Positions 26,001 to 36,594 of a DNA stretch of 64,000 bases are shown in pieces. Made by a program: the position numbers and the translations under genes. The stretch's first letter is position 1. Every line of letters begins with the position of its first letter. Under the pieces are notes generated by a model that had not been told where the DNA came from, made no database searches, and saw nothing but the letters and a program-made list of their open reading frames with translations. Source of the DNA: Prostheceraeus crozeri. Its lineage: Eukaryota > Platyhelminthes > Polycladida > Euryleptidae. The stretch covers positions 496,001 to 560,000 of the forward strand of contig CAJQUW010007073.1 of the NCBI GenBank assembly GCA_907163375.1, in the 5' to 3' direction.

Positions 26001-28658
26001 ATGTACCATCAGGTGATTTGTAATATTTATAATTTATGATGTTTCTTTTCGCTTTTCATGATTGACTAAAACAATCATTTCTTATTTACAGGGGAACAAA
26101 ATCGTCTGAAAAGTCTACTACCTCAAAACCAGAGTCATCCATTCCACCAAACTCAACGTTGCAGGCGGCATCACCCTCAGAGCCACCCATTGAGCCACCC
26201 GTCCCGCACACCTCAACTGTGAGATACTGCAGAATCAGCGGAACAGCACTCAGGGGTCATGAGAACACTGAGGGCAATTTCAATCTGTTGCTCCGAGTAC
26301 TTCGTGAGTTGTCTCCTGATCTAGATGAATTCTTAAAACGGGATGACAAGAAGAGCAAGTTTACCTCATGGCAAACACAAAATGAGTTTCTGAGAATCAT
26401 GGCTCATAACGTTCAGCGAAAGTTAATTGAAGACATTAAAGCTTCTCAATATTTTAGCCTGATGATTGATGAGACAACAGACATTGCTGGAAAGGAGCAA
26501 GTAGTGTTTTGGGTAAGATGCATACCAGATAGCTTGGATCCTAGAGAGATATTTTTGTCATTCAATGATACGGATTCTACTACTGGTGAAACACTTGCAA
26601 ATTTGGCGTTGACGTTTCTTCAACAGTTGGGTCTTCCTCTACAGCTGCTGCGAGGACAGTGTTATGATGGCGCTGCTAACATGTGTGGACAGTATAGAGG
26701 TGTCAAGACGAGAATTTTGGAGAAAAATGAAAAAGCACTTTTTGTTCACTGTGTGAATCACAATTTGAACCTCGTTCTTCAAGAAGCTTCAAAGAATATT
26801 CCGCTAGTACGAGACACATTGCAGGTGGTCCATGACATAGGAAAACTGGTTAGGGAGTCTGCGCATCGCATGTCAAAATTTAGGGCACTTGCAGAATCGA
26901 AGGATCTTAGTGCGTATTCAATTCGATCTCCTTTGTGTCCGACCAGGTGGATAACAAGAAGTAAAAATTTGAAAATTATGAGCAATCCGGAACAATACCA
27001 ATTGACTATGGATGCCCTCGATGAAATAGCTGAGGATTCCACTATGTCTGACATCGGGAGTAAGGCCCGTAACCACTACCTTCAGTTGGAGAGAGGCTCA
27101 ATTTACCTCGGGATTTTGCTCTGTGAGGGAGTTTTCTCACTGACAGAATTCCTCGCTACAAAACTGCAAGGGACTAAGATGACTGTTTCTGGCGCAACAA
27201 TGGCTGCTAATGGTGTGATTGAACTCCTGAAGGTAAGCAAATACTGCACGCACGAATTTGGATAACTTGGTTAAAGACATGTAATATAGAAGCATATAAG
27301 TATACATAAAATTTTCTTTTCAGAAAATGAGAGATGACGACTCTTTCGATGAATTGTGGGATCGTTGCCAACAGGTTGTTACCAAGTTGAGTCTCCGACC
27401 ATGTACCGCTCCAAGGACAAGGAAAGTTCCCGCCCGTTTAGAGCACACTGACAAGCCATCAACTCCATCTGATGTCAGTGCTGCCTCCTTTTACAAAAGA
27501 CAATACTTCGAATTGCTTGACTTGGTTATCAATCGTATAAAGGTGAGAAATCAACTCAATATATTAATTTATGGAAAGATGAACTCTTCGAAAAAATTAT
27601 CCTCTATAATTGATTGCAAAGCAAGAAACACGATGCAGTTATGCTCTTTCTAAATAATCGATCAGCTGCAGGTTTCATTATTATTTTTTTAATTGATTTC
27701 AGGAACGCTTTGATCAACCGAATATGTCGACCCTGAAAGTTCTCGAAAATTCTCTATTGACCAAGAACGCAGATCTCATACCTGAAGCATGCCACGACGA
27801 CATGGACATCCAAACTTTGAGGTGTGAGTTTGGACTGTTAAAGCAATCATTCACATCTGCTTCAGATGCTGTTGACGTCTTGAAAAACATGCACGCGGTA
27901 AGTTCCATTGACTTTTCTTATTGTTCAATGATATGCAATGGCCTAATTGTTTGACCTGAAAAATTGTAGAATTTTAAGATGCACAGCCCCAGTGAAGCAA
28001 TCAATTTTGATTTTGAACGCATGTGTGATATGATGTACTCAAATTGACTTAGCTATTACGAAGAGCAATTCTATAGAAATTTTAGAATTTGGTATTGATT
28101 ATGAATTTGATTGATGGAAATATTGATTATAGAAATATTCATTTTGTTCCTACTACTGTTTTTGTATACTAAATATCGAGCGGATTCAACAAACAATTGA
28201 CCAATTTTCATGTAATGTGATTAATGCCCGTATTGTGAGACAATGTACTTTTTCTCATGATTAGTATATTAATGGTTATATCATGATCATATCAACTCAA
28301 ACATGGAACAACCTGAATCTGCTATGACACTCATTTAATAAACCTTAAGGAAATATATTTTTTAAGGATAATAGCAAATTCATACTTCCAATTTCATGAG
28401 AAACGTAAACTATTTGAAAATTTGGAGAAATTGGTTAAATTAATTACCGTTGTTCCTCCTACAACCGCATCTGCAGAGCGCAGCTTTTCCAGCTTACGCC
28501 GCCTCTTGACTTGGCTTCGGTCAACGACTGCAGAGTCAAGACTCAATCACTTAGCAGTCCTATACATTCACAAGGAGCTAGCGTGGACCTTAGATTTGGA
28601 GGAAGTGTGCAAGGATTTCATCCACAAAGACAATCGGTCACACGTCTTTGGACGATGA
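20083..28658 (+). CDS. hAT transposase, five predicted exons (ZMYM1/DUF4371 type)
   Basis: Predicted exons: 20083-20171, 26092-27232, 27324-27542, 27703-27897 and about 28401-28658, about 633 aa. The phases agree at every junction: exon 1 ends with TG and exon 2 supplies G. Exon 1 starts MPRSQESKKRKGEELSV. Exon 2 carries the DUF4371-type RNase H-like core: ALRGHENTEGNF, SLMIDETTDIAG with the first catalytic Asp, and GQCYDGAANMCG with the second. The last exon has the hAT dimerisation motif ASAERSFSSLRRL with RLNHLAVLYIHKE. The N-terminal TTF/BED zinc finger usual in this group is not seen, so an exon may be lost or missed. Exons 2-5 have no stop inside the predicted borders. The last acceptor is weak. 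Confidence 0.7.
20172..21176. other. hAT intron 1, left part, no gene
   Basis: AT-rich. It holds two degenerate copies of a unit of about 130 bp containing GAGGGGCTG (about 20284 and 20420) and nothing coding. Confidence 0.5.
22091..23104 (+). mobile_element. 5'-truncated LINE inserted in the Crypton gene (LINE B)
   Basis: About 1.0 kb, flanked by TACCAC on both sides (22085-22090 and 23105-23110). It encodes the C-terminal half of a non-LTR reverse transcriptase and ends in a TTCT-rich microsatellite tail near 23085-23104. Removing the insert and one target copy restores the Crypton reading frame across the site, confirming the borders. Confidence 0.88.
22097..22990 (+). pseudogene. Reverse transcriptase C-terminal half of LINE B
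   Basis: About 298 residues remain open. GVPQGRTIGPILF is followed by the catalytic KYADDISVLH, then the thumb region with KLLGVTFSNDFSWNSH and RRRIFILRNLRRA. The C-terminus is RSFIRFGR. The endonuclease and the first half of the polymerase are lost by 5' truncation. The sequence is clearly related to LINE E at 54.6-57.0 kb (KFADDISVLH, KLLGIVLDNKLNW, NSFIRFA), so both belong to one CR1/L2/Rex1-like group. The exact clade was not determined. Confidence 0.85.
23703..23765. repeat. 63-bp near-perfect hairpin
   Basis: AGTTGTCG, CATGAAAGTTAGAC and CGGG are mirrored after a 5-base loop, with a few mismatches. The inverted match continues weakly into the flanks (AAGT on both sides). It could be a tiny MITE remnant. 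Confidence 0.75.
24795..24880. repeat. GC-rich patch with repeated CGGAGTC
   Basis: CCGGAGT or its complement occurs at least five times within 90 bp of otherwise AT-rich DNA. It may be a fragment of a repeat rich in this motif. No coding or pol III signals are present. Confidence 0.5.
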
Positions 28659-29130
28659 GGGCGTTTGGGTAAGATTTCCACCCATGCATCCGTAAAATAT
28701 ACAGCATTCATGACGGAACTGATGTTTTCTCTTGCAAGACAGCATGTATGCTTATCGCGTAAAGTGGGAAATTCTAAATCGTTGAGTACTGATACAGAGA
28801 TAATAAGGGGCATCGATGTCAGTAAACTATGAGCGACTCTGCCTGATAAACAATTGAATGCTGGAGAGCAATTACGCAATATTTCATAATATATCATGAA
28901 TTGATTTTTTACGGTATTTTATGCGACAATTTGTCGGACCCCCCTAGGAAAAATTCGCTGCTGCGCCCCTGAATAGAAAGCATGACATTTTCATATCACA
29001 TTTCAAAATCATACATGAAAACGATTTTTGTCTGTTATTTAATACGTTGATGAGGTCAGCATTATATTCCCTTTATATAGTGACAATGTAAACGACAATT
29101 CTGTGAGCTGTGAAAGTGAAGAATAAAATG

Positions 29131-30974
29131 TCGGTAGAGTGTCGACTCAAAAAAGTATCTGCATACTGTGAAATTTTTTTTATGAAAATATTCAGTTTTT
29201 TGCGGAGATTGCGTTCCCGTGGTCCAAAAAATTAATTGAGCACTTTTGAAAAAAGTCAAAATTTTGCCAAATTATATGCTATCGAGATGACGCTCCTATA
29301 TAAGTAGTATGAAACAAGTTGGATATCAGAGGGAATGAATATTTGCTAATAAGCATCCTAACTAAGCGGAAATTAAGCTGATGATCAAGGGAATTTCATG
29401 AACCGAATTAAAATGGAAGTCTTAATGAAAAAGTCGAGATCTGATTTTGCTTTCTTGGCTGAAGTTTCAAGCTTTTCATTCAATTTTCACCGGCATGATT
29501 TTATGATTCACTAAATTCATGTTTCGTTTCTTGAATCTGAATAGTGATGTGGACCCATTTGCATCTTTCAAAGTTGATTGAAATCATTGTCCATGATTCT
29601 GTTATTTTGCTCTACCAACGGCAGTTTGTAATGTGATCTCGCTTTAGAAGATTCTCTTGAGGTTCAGCATGAAAGCAATGTCAGGTCATCGAGGTGCTAA
29701 TTTAACAAACATTAAATTTCCAAGGCTGTCATGACACGGATGATCAGTAAAATAATATCATTTCCTTCTGCATTGCTGTCATGATCAGTCAATTCCGTTG
29801 TAATTTCTGCAAAACCACAAAAATTTGCATCTCTCACATTTGGTGACAATACCACCTGTATCCACCTTGAGTTCATTTAATAAAATCGAAAGTGTATACA
29901 CATTGGGGATTTAATAAATGTGGAGTTACCACTCTACCTAATATACTTACTCTATGGTCACAACAAAGGTTTTTCGCAGTACATTGATTATCTAAAGAGA
30001 ATGACAACTATTAAGTCAAACAAATACAACAACACCCTTGATTCCTCGACCGCACTCGCTTGACTCAGGAATCGAACCGAAGTCCGGGGTGGAGACGAGC
30101 TCGCACCTTCTTCACTAGGCCACGTGCACGGTTCAGATTTTAACTAACACTTCAGATTTCCTGGAACATATTAGGCCTACCTCTATGGAAAAGCAAAATG
30201 TCACACTTGAGACAACAAATAATAAAGTGGAATACCTACACATAAAACCAAAGGAACCGGTTCAAACCAAGTTGAACCATCAGTTCAAAATTTGAGGATG
30301 TCAGCTAGCAACTTGCTGATGTCATATTATCTTTCATCCTTGTCAATACATTAAATTGGCATGTGTGCCAACAAAATACCGCACCACAGACATTAACACA
30401 GACACCATGCAATCAAACACAAAAATTGACCACGACATATTATTAGGACCACCTAATAATATATAATTGATAACAATGTATAATTATTCATGAATAAATA
30501 AATAAATATTTCATAATAGTAAATTTACAATTAATCAGTACATTAAATATGCATGTATGCCAACAAATGCCACACTATAAACATATATTGATTAGTAACA
30601 CAGACACCACACAATCAAACACAAAAATTGACCTAGACTTATTGACCACCTTCGACATTTAGATGAGAAACTTTTCTTTGGAAATTATAACGCTGCGCTA
30701 TTGTTTTAAAACTAGCAACCGAAAATATCTTATGTAATATCTTATGCAGTCGACGTCTCATGACAACCCATTAATGTTCTGAAAGGTTTGCGTCAGAGAT
30801 GGCCCTTCCAACAAAGTGACGCTGATGTTATCAAAATTTCGATTCACAACACGGACATTGTGGCAGAGAGCTCCGTCTTGCATAAGCATCCCGTTGCTTT
30901 CCGGACACCAGCACTCACGAAATACGGAAACATCCTCCTCTGGAGCGTTTGTAGGGATGAAGCCGAACCGAGCT
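29131..30974. repeat. Right arm of the ~1.85-kb long inverted repeat
   Basis: This is the reverse complement of 12073-13929, starting TCGGTAGAGTGTCGACTC and ending AGCCGAACCGAGCT. It carries the mirrored direct duplication and the tRNA-like segment (B box complement at 30068-30078, A box complement at 30112-30122). Only about 150 bp separate it from the right end of the hAT element. Confidence 0.9.
30035..30130 (-). repeat. tRNA-like SINE segment, mirrored copy
   Basis: GGAATCGAACC and TCACTAGGCCA are the complements of the B and A boxes seen in the left arm, with identical spacing. The surrounding 150 bp is essentially unchanged between the arms. Confidence 0.65.
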
Positions 30975-31153
30975 TTGAAAGTGAATTGTTTGAATTTATA
31001 TGTCTACATATGTTAATCACTAATTTGATGCTTCTTTTGCAATGTTTTTGTTTAATGTCATATTCATTCGTAAATGCATTTAAGATAACTAATGTTACAA
31101 TTTCATGAATTTCATTTTTTTAGATTATATGTATAAAAAATTAGAAATTTCAG

Positions 31154-31935
31154 GTTATTATAAAGAGAGATCGTATTTATCTATGGAATGCGTCAGGTAA
31201 GTAATTAATTATTATGATAACATGGTAATGCTTAAAATAAAATGATCAAATAATTTGATTTATGACTGACATCATAATAAATGAAGTATAAATTTGCAGC
31301 TTGATGTGTTTATGTATAAAACAAGACAGTTTAATACTTTGAAAAATACATATATATCAGGAATCGATGGACCTCAAACACAAGTATTACATTTGAAGTT
31401 AATTATGATTGGATAGGATTTCAAATTTAGTGGTAAGTAAATGAAATACAGGGAAATAATTATACGATATACTAAAACTGTGATACTAACTTTATACTTC
31501 AGGTCATAATCGATATTATCTTCACAATCGATGCTTTCTGGAATGCAACAATTCACCATGGTTGCTGTTCATAAGGTATATATATATAATGTTAACTTTA
31601 TTTGGTTATTACTAATATGCTTAATATCAAAGTTCAATTCCTTCAATCATCATAAATTTTGGAAAATTTATTTTGAATGACTATAGTTTCATTCTGCTAT
31701 TTAATTTCAGTAAATCTCATCGATTTAACTTTGTGATGAAAAATCAATTGATAGTATTACTGTATGGATATATTCGGGATAACATGATGGTATGGCATTT
31801 CGATTGAATCGACTTAATGCATTTATTAAACAAATGATTTCTCTTTTCAGACACTACGTAAAATTCGATGTTCAATTACGTGATGACATGCTGGTATTCT
31901 GCAAATTGATTCACATGGTTGAAGGACACATTTAA
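31154..31935 (+). other. Chain of four exon-like segments of an unknown gene
   Basis: Segments 31154-31196, 31503-31575, 31711-31789 and from 31851 are each preceded by a good acceptor (TTTCAG or CTTCAG); the first three are followed by GTAAGT, GTATAT and GTATGG. One frame passes all three junctions in phase: VIIKRDRIYLWNAS, then HNRYYLHNRCFLECNNS, then KSHRFNFVMKNQLIVLL, then a stop ten codons into the last segment. No family is recognised. An upstream start is not visible, since the long inverted repeat ends at 30974. The chain could be a non-coding transcript or chance. Confidence 0.28.
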
Positions 31936-32740
31936 TCACCTACGTTCTAATTATCATTTATAAGGAAACAAAGGATTGAATTATTGCACAATTGAAGTAC
32001 TCTGCAATTGCAGCTTATGAATCTACTAGAAGTAACTAAGCAACACCAGTACGTCCTACATTGATATTATTTTCGGGAAGAAGCCAATCATTCATTATTT
32101 TTTATTTTAGTTACGATCTTCTATTTTCAAAGAAGCTCTAATTCTTCTTGGGAAGTGTCATCAGGTGTACACAGTAACGGAATGAAATGAAAAGATTATT
32201 ATTTTGCCGGAATCAATAAATACATGTGACATTGTTGTTCTTAATTTTGAAATAGCATTTAAGTTGGAAAGCTAGGGATCTGAAATAACCTTAGAAATAA
32301 ACCCACAAATTTCAGTAGACATTTCAGAAAAATCTTAATTTACAATTAGATTTCGGTTATGTGAATACAAAAAACAGAAAAATAAAAGCTTACTATTAGG
32401 TAATACGTTTGATTATTATTCAAAGTGGATTTCCTCATAATATAGGAGCTTATGTGCAAGCTGCATCTTACAGACTAAACATTGTTTTAAATAGCTTAAC
32501 TCATAATTGATTGTTAGTAATATAGTAAATTTTAGAAATAACAATGCACATGTTCAAAGACATTGACGATAATAAGAAAATTATAAATATTTAATTTGGT
32601 ACATTGAAAGTATAGTAGTTTTTTAATGTTGATACAGCATAGAAATACTGAATTAAACAGTCAGCTATATTACAGGTAGGCTACTACAAACAAAATCTAC
32701 TTTAGGCCTATGCTACACTAAAAAATCGATGATATACGTC

Positions 32741-32856
32741 ATGACAAAAGAGCAAAACAAAGAAAATATCTTGCCCCACCCTCAAGACAATATACTTGCA
32801 GCTTCGACTGCTTCAAAGGATTACATGAAGGAGCTTAATATCAAAAGACTAAAAAG
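32741..32856 (+). other. Possible first coding exon next to the tandem units
   Basis: ATG at 32741 opens MTKEQNKENILPHPQDNILA and runs to an AAAAAG/GTAAGA donor at 32857, leaving two bases of a codon. The same ending (lysine-arginine, two leftover bases, GT donor) occurs at the first half of tandem unit 2 downstream. Function unknown. The exon may be part of the repeat family described next. Confidence 0.3.
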
Positions 32857-32974
32857 GTAAGACTTTAATAAATGATAGTACAAAAACATAGTTGGATTAA
32901 TAAAGAATAGCTGAAAAAAAAACTTTTAGTTATTATGACTATCGTTGAAACCGCATTGTATTCAATTGCCAAAA

Positions 32975-34325
32975 AAGTTCAAGATTAAATATCCTTCCAG
33001 CAGCTGCATGCAAACGCTAATTAATAGGTAACCTCATTGATTTTGCTAACATAATATCCCAGATATGTTTCAAATATCAACATGTATTTGAAACTCTTTA
33101 TATCAGACAAAAGAAGATAATTTTCTTCGACAATCCAACGTACCCAAAAATATCAATTAGAAAAGCGTAATTAATTACAATTACCTATCAGCAGACAAGA
33201 ATGCACGCATTCATGAAATAGGATCAACAGACAGACAGCGTCATACCAAGCACACGCTAACATTTAAAAATGGGCGCAAAATCAACTTGGACGGGCTTGA
33301 ATATCTCAGTCACACTTGCGTAGTTTACGCAACTTACATCTGTAATTGATTATGATGCGAAAGAAATCACAGTCATTCATGTATTTAATGGCCAAAACCA
33401 GTTGATGTTTAAACATCCCTCATCACCTACATACAAAAGGTAACTATCAGACAGTCCCATTGATTTTGCTAACATAATATCGCAGGAATCTTTCAAAAAA
33501 GACCATGTATTTGAATCTTATTACCTATATCACACAAGAAAAGAGAATTGCCATCAAGACTGTCCAACGTAATAAAATACCAAAACGAAAAGCATTATGA
33601 ATTGCTTTCATCTTTCAATAAACTTGAAAGCACTCCATGCCATTCATGAAATAGGATTAACAGTCAGACAGCATCATAACGAGCAAACCCCAACATTCAA
33701 AAACGGTGACAAAATCAACATGGACGTGATTGAATGTGTCAGTCCCACTTGCGTAGCTTTCGCTCACAATCATCAACAAGAAAAGCGATTATATCTGGAC
33801 GACTCTAATTGAAAAGACTAAATAGAAAATTAAGTTGTAAGGGATAGAAAAGAAACATAGCTTCATTAAAAAGATACATAAAGAATCAATTTTCTATAAT
33901 AATTATTGATGATCAAAATCTAAAACCAGACAGTGAATTTGAATCTCAAAACAAGTTGAAGTTTAAACATCCCTCATCAGCTACATACTAACGCTAACTA
34001 TCAGACAGTCTCATTGATTTTGGTAACATAATATCCCAGACATTATTCAAACAATAACATATATTTGAAACGCTTTATATCAGACAAAAGAAGACACTTT
34101 TCTTCCACAACCAAACGAAACCAAAAATATCAATTAGAAAAGCGAAATTAATTACTGTTACCTATCAGTAAATATGAAGGCTTTCCATACCACTCAAAAA
34201 CAGGATTAACAGACAGACAGCATCATACCGAGCAAGCGCTAACATTCAAAAATTGTGGCAAAATCAACTTGGACGGGCTTGAATATCTCAGTCCCACTTG
34301 CGTAGTTTACGCAACTTACTGCTAG
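32975..34325 (+). repeat. Three tandem units with conserved splice-like signals
   Basis: Units start near 32975, 33399 and 33951 and end near 33336, 33790 and 34325. Each has AAACATCCCTCATCA-like sequence, then CTCATTGATTTTGCTAACATAATATCCCAG with variants (a CTAAC branch-like site and acceptor in units 1 and 2, GTAAC in unit 3), then a stretch ending in a block encoding HEIGLTVRQHHNEQ, FKNGDKINMDVIE and SPTCVAFA (unit 2). Units 1 and 3 keep that frame with changes such as NLDGLEYLSPTCVVYA. In unit 2 the putative intron is only 46 nt (33440-33485). The FKNGDKI to SPTCVA block is faintly like the core of an MBT repeat. Units 1 and 3 carry stops in some frames. Confidence 0.6.
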
Positions 34326-34708
34326 TCACCCCAATGATTACGCTATTCGTCCACAAAAAAATCAAACGGTTGTAACAGGTCACAGGTCGCAATTTTCAAA
34401 AATGGAAACTGAAATTTTGAGCATCGATGGATCCAATGCAGCTTTTCTGCATCTCCTATTTTGGACATTTAAATCATAGCGGATTAGCCATAATCTTGCC
34501 TTGAAAATCTATGTTTCGGGGCGTCTGTAGGCGACACTATTAACTCGATCATCATGGGAGACATGTCAATTGAAAAGTCAGCAAATTTAACATCTTTTCA
34601 TGATATAGTCTTAAGATGAATGATGACAACACGAATGCGTGACCCAGATCCAGTGAAACTTGGGACTGTTTCCCTGAAAACTTCGAAGCACGACTTTAGT
34701 AGAGCAGT

Positions 34709-35032
34709 TCATGTTGGACGCAATGCTTCTTCTCGTGATTCTAATTTCTCAAAAATAAGCAAAGTTGCTGGATAGCTTGTAAGTCCCATCCAAACTTGTA
34801 GAAATTGTTCAATAAAAATTCGCTCTTGTACTTTCAAAACATTTGACATGCCATGCAAAAGTTCTGCATCCATTCTTAAACATGAAGAACAACTTCGGCA
34901 CCAATTTTCTGAGTTACTCAAGGTAGCTCCACACACACCATTCACGTTATGCAAACGACACTTCCCAGCTTGGACAAAACTTAAGTCCATGACAAATGAT
35001 AGAAGACATATTTTAATTATATTATTGCTCAT
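34709..35032 (-). CDS. Hypothetical small Cys-rich protein, doubtful
   Basis: A 107-codon frame from ATG 35032. The N-terminus (IIKICLLSFVMDLSFVQA) looks like a weak signal peptide with an acid in its core. A cysteine-rich part follows: GKCRLHNVNGVCG, ENWCRSCSSCLR. No family recognised, no supporting promoter or splice context, and neighbours are repeats. Chance frame is a real alternative. Confidence 0.22.
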   Translation of the reverse strand: MSNNIIKICLLSFVMDLSFVQAGKCRLHNVNGVCGATLSNSENWCRSCSSCLRMDAELLHGMSNVLKVQERIFIEQFLQVWMGLTSYPATLLIFEKLESREEALRPT

Positions 35033-36590
35033 TTCTCTTCCCTTCTTGCAATGAGTTGGACAAACTGATGGTTCCTCCAGCCATCCTTAAGTTGTACATT
35101 ATAAAACGGAAAAATCCACTTCACTTTTGTTACCACCGCTAGACTCTAAAAAGCAAAATAAGTATCGCTCTGTTTATCAATAATTGCAGGCATAATTAAC
35201 ATCATAATTCTATGATGAGTTTATGACGCCTAATTCTCTGAGTATTCACTTTCATACTTATATCTTTGCAGGTGTGTTAGCATGTGCTTCTTTTAGAAGT
35301 CATAGCATTTGCTCAATTAGAGCATCGGAAACGTGAATTGACATCTAAGTCTAGACTAAGTCTAGACTTTTAAGCTAATTTTTCCCTTTTAGCGAGAATA
35401 AATCTAAGTTATCAAACTTTAAAAATTGATGCCGACGTTCTCAAAGACAAATGACGAGATGTCAAAAGTCGTTAAGTAAAATACTCTCCACGAAGCAGAT
35501 GCTGAGTTGCGCTCACCATTCTCATATTTCAATAAAAATACCGTACGAAATAGCATTTCTAAGCTTAATGTGGTTTTTTTTTAACTCGCTATCATTAAGC
35601 GGTCAAACTATATAGGTATGATTTATGCTCTTAGAATGCGAACTGGGGCCTATTTCAATTCAAGGTACCTAAACTTAAGATTCTTAGAAATGACGTTTGT
35701 GCATTTCAAAATTAAGTTTAGGTACTTTGGGACAACGTTAGTATCCATGGGGTTGACTCAGCATCAAGAAAAACTAATCTGCCTAATTCGTAGATATTCG
35801 AATTCGTTGTACTTGTATGTTTTCGGTTCCAAATCTCATTCCGCAGTAAATGAAATCTCCTGCAGCGGCTTATTTCAAAGAAATTTGTAGCATAACTACT
35901 TTAAGACTAGGTACCTAATCTCATGCTGCCTCAAGGTGGATAAGCGTATTTCAATCTCAAGGGAGCATTATCTTAGGGTACCTTAGGGTGTCTAACGAGC
36001 TCCCTTAAGGCACCTAACAGAATATCAAACAATTCAATGCTTCTGGCTGTCACGAGGTCGAATAGGTATCTTACCTAGCGCAATGAATCCACACCACGAA
36101 AACTAAGCCTTAGATTTCATGAATGCATCTGGAGACGAATGACATTTCATTTACTGCAGAGCATTGGAAACAAAAAGACAAGTAGAATCGGCTATTGTTC
36201 TCAAAATGGGTGAAAAAGATCGTCCTTGGCTCTCAAGATAGATCGCATGATGTTCTCGATGGCAGGCAGTCTATTCGCCACATTTGTAAGAGAGAAGAAA
36301 CTTTAGTTTAAGAAGCGTGATATTATCGATGTCCATGAAATCTCACATAAAAGCCATGAAACGAAATGTATGACAACTTTCAGCGTTGTATACAACTACA
36401 TGCATTTCATAGCTCCGCAATGATAAGTTTGGTGAGTGGTGAATTATCGCCTGATTTGAGTACTGAATAGTATAGCTGAGTGAGTGATATGGTAAATGCA
36501 TGAGGTTATAAGCATCCACCCGCTACCCTTCTGCTTCTGTGCTCAGTTACTAAGATAGTAAAGAATTGAGGTGCAATACACGTGCATTAT
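35033..36590. other. No gene; short palindromes around GGTACCTAA
   Basis: Hairpin-forming sequence at 35663-35724 (AGGTACCTAAACTTAA and its near complement), and further AGGTACCTAA or TTAGGGTACCTTAGG copies up to about 36000. AAGTCTAGACT is repeated near 35350. No coding motif was found. Confidence 0.5.
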
Positions 36591-36594
36591 TTTG

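Larger units (their letters stand above)
23392..26091. other. hAT intron 1, right part, no clear gene
   Basis: AT-rich, with a 63-bp hairpin at 23703-23765 and a short GC-rich patch with repeated CGGAGT at 24795-24880. Around 25615-25790 one frame (WKSECEAKFGKDAFIKSY) is open for about 55 codons without a recognised family. It may be an unrecognised exon or chance. Confidence 0.45.
19424..28971 (+). mobile_element. hAT transposon, 9.5 kb, carrying nested insertions
   Basis: The left end reads CATGGGCGCAGCA. The right end read backwards is CAGGGGCGCAGCA, followed on both sides by AATTTT and CCTAGGGGG blocks. Flanking 8-mers GACAGAAA (19416-19423) and AATAGAAA (28972-28979) agree at six of eight positions, differing only by transitions, as expected for an aged hAT target duplication. 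The transposase gene runs on the plus strand from 20083 to 28658. Its large first intron holds a Crypton-type gene. Left-end alignment needs an indel of about 30 bp, so the exact left border is less certain than the right. Confidence 0.72.

Noticed and set aside
12073-30974. The inverted arms as TIRs of a single giant 18.9-kb transposon
   Set aside because: The spacer is explained by separately bordered Gypsy, hAT, Crypton and LINE insertions, and no cargo or transposase belongs to the arms themselves.
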